Positions 37,259 through 47,613 of a stretch of DNA of 64,000 bases are shown here, one piece after another (positions within the stretch are counted from its first letter, which is position 1; each line of letters opens with the position of its first letter). Under the pieces are notes generated by a model. It did no database searches and was not told the origin of the DNA. It saw only the letters and a list, made by a program, of their open reading frames with translations. Position numbers and translations under genes: made by a program. Origin of the DNA: Rhodocyclales bacterium. Lineage in GTDB: Bacteria > Pseudomonadota > Gammaproteobacteria > Burkholderiales > Rhodocyclaceae. The DNA is taken from contig JACPUD010000007.1 in NCBI GenBank assembly GCA_016192435.1, forward strand, positions 62,001 to 126,000. The letters run 5' to 3'.

Positions 37259-38232
37259 GCTTCATGAACGGCGGCGGCAACCCGCAACTCAACCGGCACG
37301 GCGAACTCAACCACCTGCTGACCATCGAAGGCCTGCCGCGCGAAGTGCTCGAGCGCATCCTCGACACCGCCGCGCCTTTCACCGAGGTCGCCGAGCGCGA
37401 GGTGAAGAAGGTGCCGTTGCTGCGCGGCAAGAGCGTGTTCAACCTGTTCTTCGAGAACTCGACGCGCACCCGCACCACCTTCGAGATCGCCGCCAAGCGG
37501 CTTTCCGCCGACGTCATCAATCTCAACATCAACACCTCGTCGGCGAGCAAGGGCGAGACCCTGCTCGACACCGCCGACAATCTCGCGGCGATGCAGGCCG
37601 ACATGTTCGTGGTGCGCCACGCCTCCAGCGGCGCGCCCTACCTGATCGCGCAGCACCTGCGCGCCACCGGGCGCGACCACATCCACGTGGTGAATGCCGG
37701 CGACGGCCGCCATGCGCATCCGACGCAGGGCCTGCTCGACATGTACACCGTGCGCCACTACAAGAAGGACTTGACCCAGCTCACCGTGGCCATCGTCGGC
37801 GATGTGCTGCATTCGCGCGTGGCGCGCAGCCAGATCCACGCCCTGACCACGCTGGGCGTGCCCGAAGTGCGCGTGATCGGGCCCAAGACCCTGCTACCGA
37901 CCGGCGTCGAACGCCTCGGCGTGCGGGTGTTCAACGACATGCGCGAAGGCCTGCGCGGCGTCGATGTGGTGATGATGCTGCGCTTGCAGAACGAACGCAT
38001 GCAGGGCGCGCTGCTGCCCTCGACCCAGGAATATTTCAAGTCCTACGGCCTGACCCCGGAAAAGCTCGCGCTGGCCAAGCCCGACGCCATCGTCATGCAT
38101 CCGGGGCCGATGAACCGCGGCGTCGAAATCGATTCCGCCGTCGCCGACGGCGGCCAGGCCGTGATCCTGCCGCAGGTGACCTTCGGCATCGCGGTACGCA
38201 TGGCCGTCATGGCCATGCTCGCCGGAAACTGA
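37255..38232 (+). CDS. pyrB: aspartate carbamoyltransferase catalytic subunit
   Basis: The 325-residue enzyme forms N-carbamoyl-L-aspartate, the committed step of pyrimidine synthesis. The carbamoyl-phosphate site is [54 protein letters not shown] and [13 protein letters not shown] complete the signature. No regulatory PyrI gene is nearby. Instead a PyrX-type dihydroorotase homologue follows, which suggests the class A dodecameric complex known from Pseudomonas. Confidence 0.96.
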   Translation: MSFMNGGGNPQLNRHGELNHLLTIEGLPREVLERILDTAAPFTEVAEREVKKVPLLRGKSVFNLFFENSTRTRTTFEIAAKRLSADVINLNINTSSASKGETLLDTADNLAAMQADMFVVRHASSGAPYLIAQHLRATGRDHIHVVNAGDGRHAHPTQGLLDMYTVRHYKKDLTQLTVAIVGDVLHSRVARSQIHALTTLGVPEVRVIGPKTLLPTGVERLGVRVFNDMREGLRGVDVVMMLRLQNERMQGALLPSTQEYFKSYGLTPEKLALAKPDAIVMHPGPMNRGVEIDSAVADGGQAVILPQVTFGIAVRMAVMAMLAGN

Positions 38233-38347
38233 TGAGAGCCCACCCCCCTTCCCCCGCCCCGTGGGCAGGGGTGACTTTGGTTCGCGGGCAATGCCCGCTT
38301 CGTATTGCTGGCTTGCTGCCTCCTTGGGGCGGCCCGGCGGAGGCAGC

Positions 38348-39640
38348 ATGAAAATCCACATCAAGAACGGTCGCCTGATCGACCCGGCGAGCAAGACCGA
38401 CAAGGCGCTCGACCTGTTCATCGGCGCCGGACGCATAGTTGGCGTTGGCAACCCGCCGCCGGGCTGGGGGGTCGATGGCGCCAACAGCGTGCTCGACGCC
38501 ACCGGCTGCATCGTCTGCCCCGGCCTGGTCGATCTGGCGGCGCGGCTGCGCGAGCCGGGCTTCGAATACCGCGCCACGCTGGAATCCGAAATGGCCGCGG
38601 CGGCGGCCGGCGGCGTGACGCGGCTGGCCTGTCCGCCCGACACCGATCCAGTGCTGGACGAACCGGGCCTGGTGGAAATGCTGACCCATCGCGCACGCCT
38701 GCCCGATTTCGCCCACGTCCATCCGGTCGGCGCCCTGACAACGCAACTCGAAGGCCAGGCGCTGACCGAAATGGCAGAGCTCAGCGAGGCCGGTTGCGTC
38801 GCCTTCGGCCAGGCCAATCGCGCCATCGTCGACACCCAGGTGCTGCTGCGCGCCATGATGTACGCGGCGACCTTCGATTTCCCGGTCTGGCTGCAGGCGC
38901 AGGACCCCTTCCTGGCCAGGAAGGGCGTCGCCCATGACGGCGAAGTCGCGGCCCGCCTGGGCCTGGCCGGCATTCCGGTGGCGGCCGAAACCATCGCCCT
39001 GGCGACCATCCTGCACCTGGCGCGCGAAACCGGCGCGCGGGTTCATGTGACGCGGATTTCGTCGGCGGCCGGCGTGGACATGATCGTCGCCGCGCGCGCC
39101 GCCGGCATCGCGGTGACCTGCGACGTCGGCGTCCATCACCTGCACCTGTGCGAAATGGACGTCGGGTTTTTCAACGCCCACGCCCGGCTCGACCCGCCGC
39201 TGCGTTCGCAGCGCGATCGCGACGCCCTGCGCGCCGGGCTGGCCTCGGGCGCGATCAACGCGCTGTGTTCGGACCACACCCCGGTCGATGACGACGGCAA
39301 GCAGATGCCGTTCGAGGAAGCCGAGATCGGCGCCACCGGACTGGAACTGCTGCTGCCGCTGACGCTGAAATGGGCCCGGGAAGTCAAGCTGCCGCTGGTC
39401 ACCGCCCTGGCGCGCGTGACTTCCGACCCGGCGCGCATACTCGGCGTCAAGGCCGGCAGCCTGGACCCCGGCAGCGCCGCCGACATCTGCGTCTTCGATC
39501 CGCTGGCCGAATACCGCGTGACGCGCGAAAACCTCCGCAGCCAGGGCAAGAACACGCCCTTCCTCGGCATGGAGTTTCCCGGCCGCGTGCGCTATACGCT
39601 GATCGACGGCCACCTGGCCTTCGACGGTACGCTCGGCTAG
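38348..39640 (+). CDS. pyrX: dihydroorotase-like PyrX, metal ligands missing
   Basis: A 430-residue amidohydrolase-fold protein of the dihydroorotase family. Active enzymes have DxHxHLREPG after strand 1; here it reads GLVDLAARLREPGFEY, so both zinc-binding histidines are gone. The carboxylated-Lys and other His positions are also poorly kept, while ALCSDHTPVDDDGKQMPFEE remains. This is the pattern of pyrC'/PyrX pseudo-enzymes that assemble with PyrB and are needed for its activity. An active PyrC must be encoded elsewhere. It lies 115 bases after pyrB; start ATG 38348. Confidence 0.88.
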   Translation: MKIHIKNGRLIDPASKTDKALDLFIGAGRIVGVGNPPPGWGVDGANSVLDATGCIVCPGLVDLAARLREPGFEYRATLESEMAAAAAGGVTRLACPPDTDPVLDEPGLVEMLTHRARLPDFAHVHPVGALTTQLEGQALTEMAELSEAGCVAFGQANRAIVDTQVLLRAMMYAATFDFPVWLQAQDPFLARKGVAHDGEVAARLGLAGIPVAAETIALATILHLARETGARVHVTRISSAAGVDMIVAARAAGIAVTCDVGVHHLHLCEMDVGFFNAHARLDPPLRSQRDRDALRAGLASGAINALCSDHTPVDDDGKQMPFEEAEIGATGLELLLPLTLKWAREVKLPLVTALARVTSDPARILGVKAGSLDPGSAADICVFDPLAEYRVTRENLRSQGKNTPFLGMEFPGRVRYTLIDGHLAFDGTLG

Positions 39641-39727
39641 GCGAACCCGCGCCGCCGGCGGATCCGGGACAAACTTCCCGGGGGCATATCCCGCCAGGGG
39701 ATATGGTCCGCACATTCAGCGCGGACA

Positions 39728-39757
39728 AAAAAAGCCAGCCCCGCGGGGCTGGCTTTT
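39728..39757. terminator. bidirectional intrinsic terminator between pyrX and actP
   Basis: A-tract, GC stem (AGCCAGCCCC / GGGGCTGGCT) and T-tract are symmetric, so it works for both convergent operons. Confidence 0.92.
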
Positions 39758-39781
39758 TGTTGCCTTGCTGCTCAGTGGCGC

Positions 39782-41464
39782 TCAGTGACCCGAAGCGCTG
39801 GAGCTGCCGACGCCGGTTTCCGAGCGGATCAGCTGCGCCGGGAACAGGGCGCGTTCCTTGGCCGCCTGGGCGCTGCGGTCGAGCAGGGAAACGATCCAGA
39901 TCACCGCGAAGGCCGCGGTCATCGAGAAGATCGCCGGCGAGGCGTAGGGGAACAGCGCCGAGCCCTTGGGGTTGCCGAGGGTGGCTTCCCATACCGCCGG
40001 GGAGACGATGGTCAGCGCCACGGAGAGGATCAGACCCACGGTACCGCCGGCGACCGCACCCTTGGTGGTGCAATCCTTCCACAGCACGGACATGAACAGC
40101 ACCGGGAAGTTGGCCGAGCAGGCCACGGCGAAGGCCAGCATCACCATGAAGGCCACGTTCTGCTTCTCGAAAATGATGCCGAGCAGCACGGCGAGGATGC
40201 CGAGGCAGACCGTGGTGATCTTCGAAACGCGCAGTTCGGTCGCGGAATCGACCTTGCCCTTGCGCCACACCGAAGCGTAGAGGTCATGCGACACGGCCGA
40301 GGCGCCGGACAGCGTGAGGCCGGCCACCACCGCCAGGATCGTGGCGAAGGCCACGGCGGAGATGAAGCCCATGAACAGGTCGCCGCCGACCGCCTTCGAC
40401 AGATGCACGGCCGCCATGTTGCCGCCGCCCTTGAGGCCCTTGGCGAGTTCGCCGCCGACGAAATAGTCCGCCGGGTTGGGGATCAGGTTGGTGATGGCGC
40501 CAAAGCCGATGATGAAGGTCAGGATGTAGAAATAGCCGATCCAGGTCGTCGCCCAGGCCACCGACTTGCGGGCTTCCTTGGCGCTGGGCACGGTGAAGAA
40601 GCGCATCAGGATGTGCGGCAGGCCGGCGGTGCCGAACATCAGCGCCATGCCGACCGAGATCGCCGACACCGGATCGGTGATCAGCGCGCCCGGACCCATG
40701 ATGGCATCCTGCTTGGCATGCACCTCGACCGCCTTGGCGAACATCGCCTCGGGGCTGAAGCCGAACTGGAACATCACCGCCAGGGCCATGAAGGTGGCAC
40801 CGGTGAGCAGCATCACGGCCTTGATGATCTGCACCCAGGTGGTCGCCGTCATGCCGCCGAACAGCACGTAGATCATCATGATGGCGCCGACCATGACCAC
40901 CGCCAGCGTGTACTCGAGACCGAACAGCAGCTTGATCAGTTGACCGGCACCGACCATCTGCGCGATCAGGTAGAAAGCCACCACGACCAGCGAACCCATG
41001 GCCGCGAAGCTGCGGATGGGACCCGGATCGAAGCGATAACCGGCGACGTCGGCGAAGGTGAACTTGCCGAGGTTGCGCAGGCGCTCCGCCATCAGGAAGG
41101 TGATCACCGGCCAGCCGACCAGCCAGCCGATCGAGAAGATCAGGCCGTCGAAGCCGGAAGCGAAGACCAGTCCGGAAATGCCCAGGAAGGAAGCCGCCGA
41201 CATGTAGTCGCCGGCGATCGCCAGGCCGTTCTGGAAACCGGTGATGCCGCCGCCGGCGGTGTAGAAGTCGGCCGCCGTCTTGGTCTTGGCCGCCGCCCAC
41301 TTGGTGATCCACAGCGTGATACCGACGAAGATCGCGAACATCGTGATCGCGGTCCAGTTGGTCGCCTGCTTCTGCGCCTGACCGAGGTCGGCGCCGGCGG
41401 CCAGGACGAATCCGGCCGCGAGGAGGGCGGTCGCGCCGCCGAGAATGTGCCTGAGCTTGATCAC
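39782..41464 (-). CDS. actP: cation/acetate symporter
   Basis: The 560-residue sodium:solute symporter family protein begins with a hydrophobic signal-like helix and has about 13 further membrane helices. [20 protein letters not shown], then [20 protein letters not shown], is the ActP/SSS signature, and [18 protein letters not shown] is the later conserved loop. It imports acetate and possibly other short monocarboxylates. It overlaps by 4 bases with the upstream DUF485 gene, the standard yjcH-actP arrangement. Confidence 0.94.
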   Translation of the reverse strand: MIKLRHILGGATALLAAGFVLAAGADLGQAQKQATNWTAITMFAIFVGITLWITKWAAAKTKTAADFYTAGGGITGFQNGLAIAGDYMSAASFLGISGLVFASGFDGLIFSIGWLVGWPVITFLMAERLRNLGKFTFADVAGYRFDPGPIRSFAAMGSLVVVAFYLIAQMVGAGQLIKLLFGLEYTLAVVMVGAIMMIYVLFGGMTATTWVQIIKAVMLLTGATFMALAVMFQFGFSPEAMFAKAVEVHAKQDAIMGPGALITDPVSAISVGMALMFGTAGLPHILMRFFTVPSAKEARKSVAWATTWIGYFYILTFIIGFGAITNLIPNPADYFVGGELAKGLKGGGNMAAVHLSKAVGGDLFMGFISAVAFATILAVVAGLTLSGASAVSHDLYASVWRKGKVDSATELRVSKITTVCLGILAVLLGIIFEKQNVAFMVMLAFAVACSANFPVLFMSVLWKDCTTKGAVAGGTVGLILSVALTIVSPAVWEATLGNPKGSALFPYASPAIFSMTAAFAVIWIVSLLDRSAQAAKERALFPAQLIRSETGVGSSSASGH

Positions 41465-41772
41465 TTGGAAGCCTCCTTGACGATCTCGTCCTTCATCGCG
41501 TCGAACTCGGTGTTGGCGCGGCGAACGTAAATCGCGGTGATGATGATGGTGAATACGAGCACGCCGAGACCCAGCGGGATGCCGACGGAAATCACCGAAC
41601 CGGCGCCGATCTTGGTCGCCAGGAAAGGCTTGTTGAAGGCGATCAGCAGGATGTAGCCGAAGTACACGATCATCATCAGGATGGACATGATGATCGAATA
41701 ATTGTTGCGGGTGCTGACCATTTTCAGGAACTTCGGATTCTTCTGAATCCGTTCGACTACGTCGTCTTTCAT
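41461..41772 (-). CDS. yjcH: DUF485 membrane protein accompanying ActP
   Basis: The 103-residue protein starts [20 protein letters not shown]; two membrane helices follow (about 24-48 and 59-83), the DUF485 layout. It is always linked to actP-type symporters and is presumed an accessory subunit. ATG 41772 is preferred over an upstream in-frame start because MKDDVV precedes the conserved region closely. Confidence 0.9.
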   Translation of the reverse strand: MKDDVVERIQKNPKFLKMVSTRNNYSIIMSILMMIVYFGYILLIAFNKPFLATKIGAGSVISVGIPLGLGVLVFTIIITAIYVRRANTEFDAMKDEIVKEASK

Positions 41773-41957
41773 GCTTGCTCCACAGTACGGAAGGGATACC
41801 AACGATCGCGTTTTATTGCGGTGCGGCATTCTCGGCCCGGGGTCTTACGCCGCACTTACGCGACGTGTAAGCCGGCCGTCAGCAAAGGCCCATGGCCCGG
41901 CAGGCTCAGAGACCTTTGACGTCCGGGCATCGAAACCCTATAATTCGCCCCCTTTGC

Positions 41958-42033
41958 GGCTAGGTAGCTCAGTTGGTAGAGCAACGGATTGAAAATCCGT
42001 GTGTCGGCAGTTCGATTCTGCCCCTGGCCACCA
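41958..42033 (+). tRNA. tRNA-Phe (GAA)
   Basis: A 76-base cloverleaf: acceptor GGCTAGG/CCTGGCC (one G-U), anticodon stem ACGGA/TCCGT with loop TTGAAAA (anticodon GAA), T-arm GTTCGATTC, encoded CCA. Confidence 0.97.
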
Positions 42034-42158
42034 ACATCAGCACGGGGGTTCTGCGGAACCCCCGTGCTTGTTTGCAGATCCGCCTGCCGGCCTGCGCGGC
42101 CCGATTCTGCCAGCGGGCACTGCTCCGCCCGAGGCGACAGCCCGGATACAATCGCCGC

Positions 42159-42935
42159 ATGACTTCCGTTGCCGATCACCAGCGCCGCTTCGGCGGCATC
42201 GAGCGCCTGTACGGGGCCGGCGCGCTGGCGCGCGCGGCGGCCGCGCATGTCGTGGTGGTGGGCATCGGCGGCGTCGGTTCGTGGGCGGCGGAGGCGCTGG
42301 CGCGTTCGGCAATCGGGCAACTGACGCTGATCGATCTCGACCACGTCGCCGAATCCAACATCAACCGTCAGATTCACGCCCTCGATTCGACGCTGGGCGC
42401 GGCCAAGACCGCGGCGATGCAGCAGCGCATCGCGCAGATCAATCCGGCCTGCGTGGTCAATACGATCGAGGAGTTCATCGACGAGCGCAATCCGGCGCGC
42501 CTGATCCCGCCCTGCAGCGCGGTGCTCGACGCGATCGACCATGTGCGCGCCAAGGCGGCCCTGATCGCCTGGTGCCACCAGGCCGGGATCCGCGTGGTGA
42601 CCACCGGCGCCGCCGGCGGCCGCAGCGATCCGACGCGGGTCGAGGTCATCGACCTGTCGCGCACCACGCAGGATGCGCTGGCCTCCAAGGTCCGCGCGCA
42701 ACTGCGCAAGGACTACGGTTTCCCGCGCGAGCCGAAGCAGAAGTTCGGCGTCGATTGCGTGTATTCGCCCGAGCAAAGCCGCCGTCCCACCAGCGCCAAC
42801 TCTTGCGCGGTCGACGCGGAATTCGATGCCGGCGCCGGCTTGAATTGCGCCGGTTACGGTTCCGCGGTGGCGGTCACGGCAAGTTTCGGCTTCGCCGCGG
42901 CGGCACGGGTTCTCGCCGGTATACTTTCGGCATGA
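42159..42935 (+). CDS. tcdA: tRNA threonylcarbamoyladenosine dehydratase
   Basis: The 258-residue E1-like enzyme starts MTSVADHQRRFGGIERLYG and cyclises t6A37 to ct6A in tRNA using ATP. The nucleotide motif is VVVVGIGGVGSWAAEALARS; DLDHVAESNINRQIHA follows with the Arg finger region, and the later NSCAVDAEF and GSAVAVTASFGFAAA segments match CsdL/TcdA. It is the first gene of a long forward operon, 126 bases after tRNA-Phe, and overlaps the next gene by 4 bases. Confidence 0.93.
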   Translation: MTSVADHQRRFGGIERLYGAGALARAAAAHVVVVGIGGVGSWAAEALARSAIGQLTLIDLDHVAESNINRQIHALDSTLGAAKTAAMQQRIAQINPACVVNTIEEFIDERNPARLIPPCSAVLDAIDHVRAKAALIAWCHQAGIRVVTTGAAGGRSDPTRVEVIDLSRTTQDALASKVRAQLRKDYGFPREPKQKFGVDCVYSPEQSRRPTSANSCAVDAEFDAGAGLNCAGYGSAVAVTASFGFAAAARVLAGILSA

Positions 42936-43696
42936 CGAATCCGCCCGTGGTCCCAGTGGTCCTGGTTACCGGCGCCGCGCGTCGCGTGGGTGCCGAGATC
43001 GCGCGCGGCCTGCACGCCGCGGGCGCCTGCGTGGCGATTCACTATCGCGCCAGTGCCGCCGCAGCGGAGGCACTGGCCGCGACGCTGAACGCGGCGCGCC
43101 CGGATGCGGCGGGCGAATCCGCCGCCTGCTTCGCCGCCGACCTGCTCGACAGCGCCGCCCTGCCGGCCCTGGTGGCCGCCGTGGTGGCACGCTTCGGCCG
43201 GCTCGATGCGCTGGTGAACAACGCCTCCTCGTTCTATGCCACGCCGCTCGATGGCGTCGACGCGGCCGCCTGGGATGACCTGATCGGCACCAACCTCAAG
43301 GCCCCGCTGTTCCTCGCCCAAGCCGCGGCGCCGCATCTCGAAAGCAGCGGCGGCTGCATCGTCAATATCACCGACATCCACGCCGAGCGCCCGCTCCGGG
43401 GCTATCCGCTGTACTGCGCAGCCAAGGCCGGCCTGCTCGGCCTGACCCGCGCCCTGGCGCTGGAACTCGGACCGCGGGTCAGGGTGAATGCGGTGGCGCC
43501 CGGCGCCATCGAATGGCCCCAGGGCACGCATGACTTTCCGCCGCAGGTGCGCGCGGCTATTATTGAGAACACGCTGCTGAAGCGGGTCGGCTCGCCCGCC
43601 GACATCGCGCGCGCCGTGAAATTCCTTGTCTTCGATGCACCCTATGTCACCGGGCAGGTGATCAATGTCGACGGCGGCCGGACCGCCCATCTATGA
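42932..43696 (+). CDS. pteridine reductase-type short-chain dehydrogenase
   Basis: The 254-residue protein carries [20 protein letters not shown], with the TGxxxRxG signature that separates pteridine reductases (PTR1/FolM-like) from ordinary SDRs. Catalytic SDR residues lie in [20 protein letters not shown] (Tyr-x3-Lys). The NASSFY segment is also typical. NADPH-dependent reduction of dihydrobiopterin or dihydrofolate-like pterins is expected. Coupled by 4-base overlaps to tcdA and ttcA. Confidence 0.87.
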   Translation: MTNPPVVPVVLVTGAARRVGAEIARGLHAAGACVAIHYRASAAAAEALAATLNAARPDAAGESAACFAADLLDSAALPALVAAVVARFGRLDALVNNASSFYATPLDGVDAAAWDDLIGTNLKAPLFLAQAAAPHLESSGGCIVNITDIHAERPLRGYPLYCAAKAGLLGLTRALALELGPRVRVNAVAPGAIEWPQGTHDFPPQVRAAIIENTLLKRVGSPADIARAVKFLVFDAPYVTGQVINVDGGRTAHL

Positions 43697-44616
43697 ACGC
43701 TCCGCTGACCGCAAGCACCGCCCCGACCGCCCGCCAGGCCCAGAAATCAGCCTTCGAGGCAAACAAGCTGGCCAAGCGCCTGCGCCGCGAGGTGGGCCAG
43801 GCGATCGCCGACTTCAACATGATCGAGGCCGGCGACAAGGTCATGGTCTGCCTCTCCGGCGGCAAGGATTCCTTCGCCCTGCTCGACGTGCTGCTGTTCC
43901 TGCGCGAGCATGCGCCGATCGGCTTCGACATCGTCGCCGTCAATCTCGACCAGAAGCAGCCCGGCTTTCCCGCCGAGGTGCTGCCCGACTATCTGCGCAG
44001 CATCGATGTGCCCTTCCACATCGAGAACGAGGACACCTATTCCATCGTCAAGCGCGTGATTCCGGAGGGCAAGACGACCTGTTCGCTGTGTTCGCGCCTG
44101 CGCCGCGGCGTGCTTTACCGCGTCGCCGGCGAACTGGGGGCGACCAAGATCGCGCTCGGCCATCATCGCGACGACATCCTGCAGACGCTGCTGCTCAACA
44201 TGTTCTTCGCCGGCAAGCTGAAGTCGATGCCGCCCAAGCTGGTGTCGGACGACGGCCGCAACATCGTGATCCGGCCGCTGGCCTATTGCCGCGAGAGCGA
44301 TCTCGAAGCCTGGGCCGCGCTGCGCGAGTTCCCGATCATTCCCTGTAACCTTTGCGGTTCGCAGCCCAACCTGCAGCGCCAGCAGGTCAAGCAGATGCTG
44401 AACGACTGGGACAGGCGCTTTCCGGGGCGCATCGAGACCATGTTCAGGAGCCTGGCCAACGTCGTGCCCTCGCATCTGCTCGATGCCCGCCTGTTCGATT
44501 TTGCCGGCCTCGCGGCGAGCGGCACGCCCGATCCGGAAGGCGACATTGCCTTCGATCCGCCGGCCCTGCCGCCTGAATCGGCGCAGCCCGTCGGCTTTAT
44601 GGCAAGCGACGACTGA
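43693..44616 (+). CDS. ttcA: tRNA 2-thiocytidine(32) synthetase
   Basis: The 307-residue PP-loop ATPase with iron-sulfur cluster thiolates C32 of certain tRNAs. The PP-loop is [20 protein letters not shown]. The central CxxC is [14 protein letters not shown] and a further Cys lies in [15 protein letters not shown], which together hold the [4Fe-4S] cluster. [17 protein letters not shown] is also conserved. It lies within the tcdA-rng operon and shares one base with the next start. Confidence 0.95.
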   Translation: MNAPLTASTAPTARQAQKSAFEANKLAKRLRREVGQAIADFNMIEAGDKVMVCLSGGKDSFALLDVLLFLREHAPIGFDIVAVNLDQKQPGFPAEVLPDYLRSIDVPFHIENEDTYSIVKRVIPEGKTTCSLCSRLRRGVLYRVAGELGATKIALGHHRDDILQTLLLNMFFAGKLKSMPPKLVSDDGRNIVIRPLAYCRESDLEAWAALREFPIIPCNLCGSQPNLQRQQVKQMLNDWDRRFPGRIETMFRSLANVVPSHLLDARLFDFAGLAASGTPDPEGDIAFDPPALPPESAQPVGFMASDD

Positions 44617-45398
44617 TGGACGCCCGCCGCCTCCCCGCGCGCCACGGCGTACTCTGGCTGCTGGCCGGCTTCGCCCTGTTCCGCCGCCATCCGCCGCTGA
44701 TGACGGCGCTGACCTTCGTCTACCTGCTGACCGTGGTCGTGGTCAATCTGATTCCGAAAATCGGCCCCTTCCTGTTGCCGCTGCTGCTGCCGACCCTGAC
44801 CGTGCTGCTGGCCAACGGCAGCCGCGCCATCGAACGCGGCCAGGCCTTCGACGGCAACACCCTGGGCTTTGGCATAAGCGCCCAGCGCGCCGGCCTGCTG
44901 CGCCTCGGCGGCCTGCACCTGGTGGGTTCCAGCCTGCTGGTGCTGGGCGGCGCGGCGCTGGGCGAACCGATCAACATCAGCGACGGCATGGATCAGGAAG
45001 AAGCACTGGCGCTCGCCACCGATCTCGGCATCCTGCTGGTGCTGGCCTCGCCGCTGTTGATGGCCTTCTGGTTCGCGCCCTTGCTGACCGCCTGGAACGG
45101 CGTCGGCGCCGGCAAATCGCTGTTCTTCAGCTTCGTCGCCAGTTGGCGCAACTGGCGTGCCTTTGCCATGTACGGGCTGGCCCTGGTCCTGGTCGGCGCC
45201 CTGGTGCCGGGCCTGATCCTGATCGTCGCCGGCCTGCTGTCGCAGACCCTGCTCGACATCCTCTCGGTGGCGCTGCGCATGCTGCTGATCTTCGTGCTGG
45301 CGCCGACCATGGTGGCCAGCGTGTATCTGTCCTATCGCGATGTGTTCGCGGCGCCCGTGACCGTGCCCACGTCCGTGCCGGCCCAGGCCGATGAGTGA
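44616..45398 (+). CDS. BPSS1780-type multispanning membrane protein
   Basis: The 260-residue protein has about six hydrophobic segments and begins [20 protein letters not shown], then LFRRHPPLM, the pattern of the BPSS1780 family of betaproteobacterial inner-membrane proteins. No catalytic motif is evident and the family function is unknown. Position inside a tRNA/ribosome-maintenance operon is conserved by chance or by co-expression; I draw no functional conclusion. It overlaps nadD by 8 bases. Confidence 0.75.
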   Translation: MDARRLPARHGVLWLLAGFALFRRHPPLMTALTFVYLLTVVVVNLIPKIGPFLLPLLLPTLTVLLANGSRAIERGQAFDGNTLGFGISAQRAGLLRLGGLHLVGSSLLVLGGAALGEPINISDGMDQEEALALATDLGILLVLASPLLMAFWFAPLLTAWNGVGAGKSLFFSFVASWRNWRAFAMYGLALVLVGALVPGLILIVAGLLSQTLLDILSVALRMLLIFVLAPTMVASVYLSYRDVFAAPVTVPTSVPAQADE

Positions 45399-46095
45399 GC
45401 CCGGCGCGGGACTGCTCGGCCTGTTCGGCGGCACCTTCGATCCGCTGCACGTCGGGCACCTGCGCCTGGCCCTGGAAGCGCGCGAGGCCCTCGGGCTGGC
45501 CGAGGTCTGCCTGATTCCGGCGGGCAAGCCGGCCTTGCGCGAGACGCCGCAATGCGCCGCCGCCGATCGCCTGGCGATGGTCGAGCGGGCGCTGGCCGAG
45601 CTGCCGGGATTCAGTGTCGACGCGGGCGAAGTGCTGCAGGCAACGGTACCGGCGACAGGCGCGGCAACCAGCGCGGCGCCGAGCTACACGGTCGACACCC
45701 TGGAGCGCCAGCGCCGCCTGCACGGTCCGCAGCGGCCGCTGGTGCTGCTGCTCGGCGCCGATGCCTTCGCCCGCATCGAAGCCTGGCACCGCTGGCGCGA
45801 GCTGTTCGGCCTGGCGCATGTCGCGGTGGCGACGCGGCCGGGGCACGAATTGAGAGTAGGTGCTGGCGCGACGGCGCTGGATGCCGAATTTACCGCGCGC
45901 CGGGGCGTCGCCGGCGATCTCGCCGGTGCCCCGGCGGGGCGCATCGTGCCCTTCGCCATCACCGCCCTGGAAATTTCCGCCAGCGCCGTGCGCCGGCGCC
46001 TGGCAGGCGGCCTCAGCGTGCGCTATCTGGTTCCCGAGGCCGTTCTCGACTATATTGATTCCCATCAGCTCTACCGGACTTCGCATGGACATTAG
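45391..46095 (+). CDS. nadD: nicotinate-nucleotide adenylyltransferase
   Basis: The 234-residue nucleotidyltransferase carries LFGGTFDPLHVGHLRLALEA ((T/H)xGH site) and the C-terminal ISASAVRRRLAGG (SxTxxR-like ISAS..R). It makes deamido-NAD from nicotinate mononucleotide and ATP. It is followed by rsfS with an 11-base overlap, the common nadD-rsfS-rlmH order. Confidence 0.95.
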   Translation: MSEPGAGLLGLFGGTFDPLHVGHLRLALEAREALGLAEVCLIPAGKPALRETPQCAAADRLAMVERALAELPGFSVDAGEVLQATVPATGAATSAAPSYTVDTLERQRRLHGPQRPLVLLLGADAFARIEAWHRWRELFGLAHVAVATRPGHELRVGAGATALDAEFTARRGVAGDLAGAPAGRIVPFAITALEISASAVRRRLAGGLSVRYLVPEAVLDYIDSHQLYRTSHGH

Positions 46096-46453
46096 AAAAC
46101 TTCAGAAAATCGCCGTCGCCGCCCTTGAGGACATCAAGGCCAAGGACATCGAGGTGCTCAACACGAGCAAAATCTCGGCCCTGTTCGACCGCGTGATCAT
46201 CGCCACTGGCGATTCCAATCGCCACGTCAGGTCGCTGGCGCGCAACGTCCATGACAAGGTCAAGGAGGCCGGCGGCGAGGTGATCGGCATCGAGGGCGAG
46301 GAGACCGGCGAATGGGTGCTGGTCGACCTCGGCGACATCGTGGTGCATGTCATGCAGCCCGCGGTGCGCGTCTATTACAACCTCGAAGAGTTGTGGAAGG
46401 TGGTGCCCAAGCGCCCGCGCAAGAAGGTCGACAGCGACGCCGGCGACGAATGA
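46085..46453 (+). CDS. rsfS: ribosomal silencing factor RsfS
   Basis: The 122-residue protein starts [40 protein letters not shown]-like and [20 protein letters not shown] segments match RsfS. It binds ribosomal protein uL14 and blocks subunit joining in starvation. A short lysine/aspartate-rich tail follows the domain. Overlaps nadD and rlmH. Confidence 0.95.
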   Translation: MDIRKLQKIAVAALEDIKAKDIEVLNTSKISALFDRVIIATGDSNRHVRSLARNVHDKVKEAGGEVIGIEGEETGEWVLVDLGDIVVHVMQPAVRVYYNLEELWKVVPKRPRKKVDSDAGDE

Positions 46454-46920
46454 AACTGATCGTCGCGGCCGTGTCCGCGCGGCCGCCGGAATGGGTCGCG
46501 GCGGGCTGGACCGAATACGCCAGACGCATGCCGCGCGAACTGCCGCTGGAACTGCTGGAGATCAAACCCGAGCCGCGCAGTTCGGGCAAGAGCGCGGAAG
46601 CCATGATGGCGCTGGAGGCGGCGCGGATCGACGCGCAACTGCCGGCCGGCTGCCGCCGCATCGCGCTCGACGAGCGCGGCGAGGCGCCGACCACGCGGCA
46701 ACTGGCCGAGCGTCTGGCAAAATGGATGGCCGGCGGCGATCAGGTGGCCTTCATCATCGGCGGCCCCGACGGACTCGACCCGCGGATCAAGAACAGCGCC
46801 GACGAAACCCTGCGCCTTTCCAGCCTGACCTTGCCCCACGCCCTGGTGCGGGTGATCCTGGCCGAGGCGCTGTACCGTGCCGCGAGCGTGATAAAGGGCC
46901 ACCCTTATCATCGCGACTGA
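46450..46920 (+). CDS. rlmH: 23S rRNA (pseudouridine1915-N3)-methyltransferase
   Basis: The 156-residue SPOUT methyltransferase has [20 protein letters not shown] and [14 protein letters not shown], the SAM-binding trefoil knot, and ends [18 protein letters not shown]. It methylates pseudouridine 1915 in helix 69 of 23S rRNA. ATG 46450 overlaps the rsfS stop by 4 bases. Confidence 0.96.
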   Translation: MKLIVAAVSARPPEWVAAGWTEYARRMPRELPLELLEIKPEPRSSGKSAEAMMALEAARIDAQLPAGCRRIALDERGEAPTTRQLAERLAKWMAGGDQVAFIIGGPDGLDPRIKNSADETLRLSSLTLPHALVRVILAEALYRAASVIKGHPYHRD

Positions 46921-46961
46921 TTTATGCTTGAACGATTTATCGCCAACACTGCCCAAGAACC

Positions 46962-47570
46962 ATGGATCCGCGCATCTACCTTGCCTCCAGAAGTCCGCGC
47001 CGCCGCGAGTTGCTGACCCAGATCGGCGTACGCTTCGACCTGCTGCTGTTCCGCGGCGGACCGCGCGAGGACGAGGAAGTCAACGAAGACTGGTTGCCCG
47101 GCGAGGCGCCGGACCAGTACGTGCTGCGCGTGGCGCGAGCCAAGGCGGTGTTCGGCGCCGCCCTCCTGGCGCGGCGGCCGCTGGTGGTGCACCCGGTACT
47201 GGCGGCCGACACCACGCTCGACCTGGATGGCGAGATCATCGGCAAGCCGCGGGACGAAGCCGACGCGGCGGATATCCTGGCGCGGCTCTCCGGCCGCAGC
47301 CATCGCGTGCTGACCGCCGTCGCGATGGCCAAGTACGAGCGCGTCGAGCACTGCCTGTCGGTCAGCGAAGTGCGCTTTCGGGCGCTGAGTGCCAAGGAAA
47401 TCGGGCGTTACGTGCGCAGCGGCGAACCGATGGACAAGGCCGGCGCCTACGGCATCCAGGGCCGCGCCGCGGTGTTCATCGAAGAAATACGCGGCTCGCA
47501 TTCCGGCATCGTCGGCCTGCCGCTGTGCGAAACCGCGCTGCTGCTGCGCGACTTCGGTTATCCGCTGTGA
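46962..47570 (+). CDS. maf: Maf-type nucleoside triphosphate pyrophosphatase
   Basis: The 202-residue protein starts MDPRIYLASRSPRRRELLTQ, the Maf P-loop-like motif SRSPRR. LAADTTLDLDGEIIGKPRDE supplies the catalytic Asp region and YGIQGRAAVFIEEIRGSHSG the C-terminal signature. Maf enzymes hydrolyse non-canonical NTPs such as dTTP/UTP analogues and influence septation. It stands 41 bases after rlmH and 43 before rng. Confidence 0.94.
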   Translation: MDPRIYLASRSPRRRELLTQIGVRFDLLLFRGGPREDEEVNEDWLPGEAPDQYVLRVARAKAVFGAALLARRPLVVHPVLAADTTLDLDGEIIGKPRDEADAADILARLSGRSHRVLTAVAMAKYERVEHCLSVSEVRFRALSAKEIGRYVRSGEPMDKAGAYGIQGRAAVFIEEIRGSHSGIVGLPLCETALLLRDFGYPL

Positions 47571-47613
47571 CGGCGCCGCCGCGCCAGCGCCGCGAGGAGG
47601 ACAGAAGCCCGTG

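Noticed and set aside
35478-37604. 708-codon open frame antisense to yqgE-ruvX-pyrR-pyrB
   Set aside because: It crosses four well-supported genes and shows no domain.
39785-41530. 581-codon open frame antisense to actP
   Set aside because: Composition (His, Gln, Asp and Gly rich, no domain) is that of a shadow frame in high-GC DNA; actP on the other strand is unambiguous.
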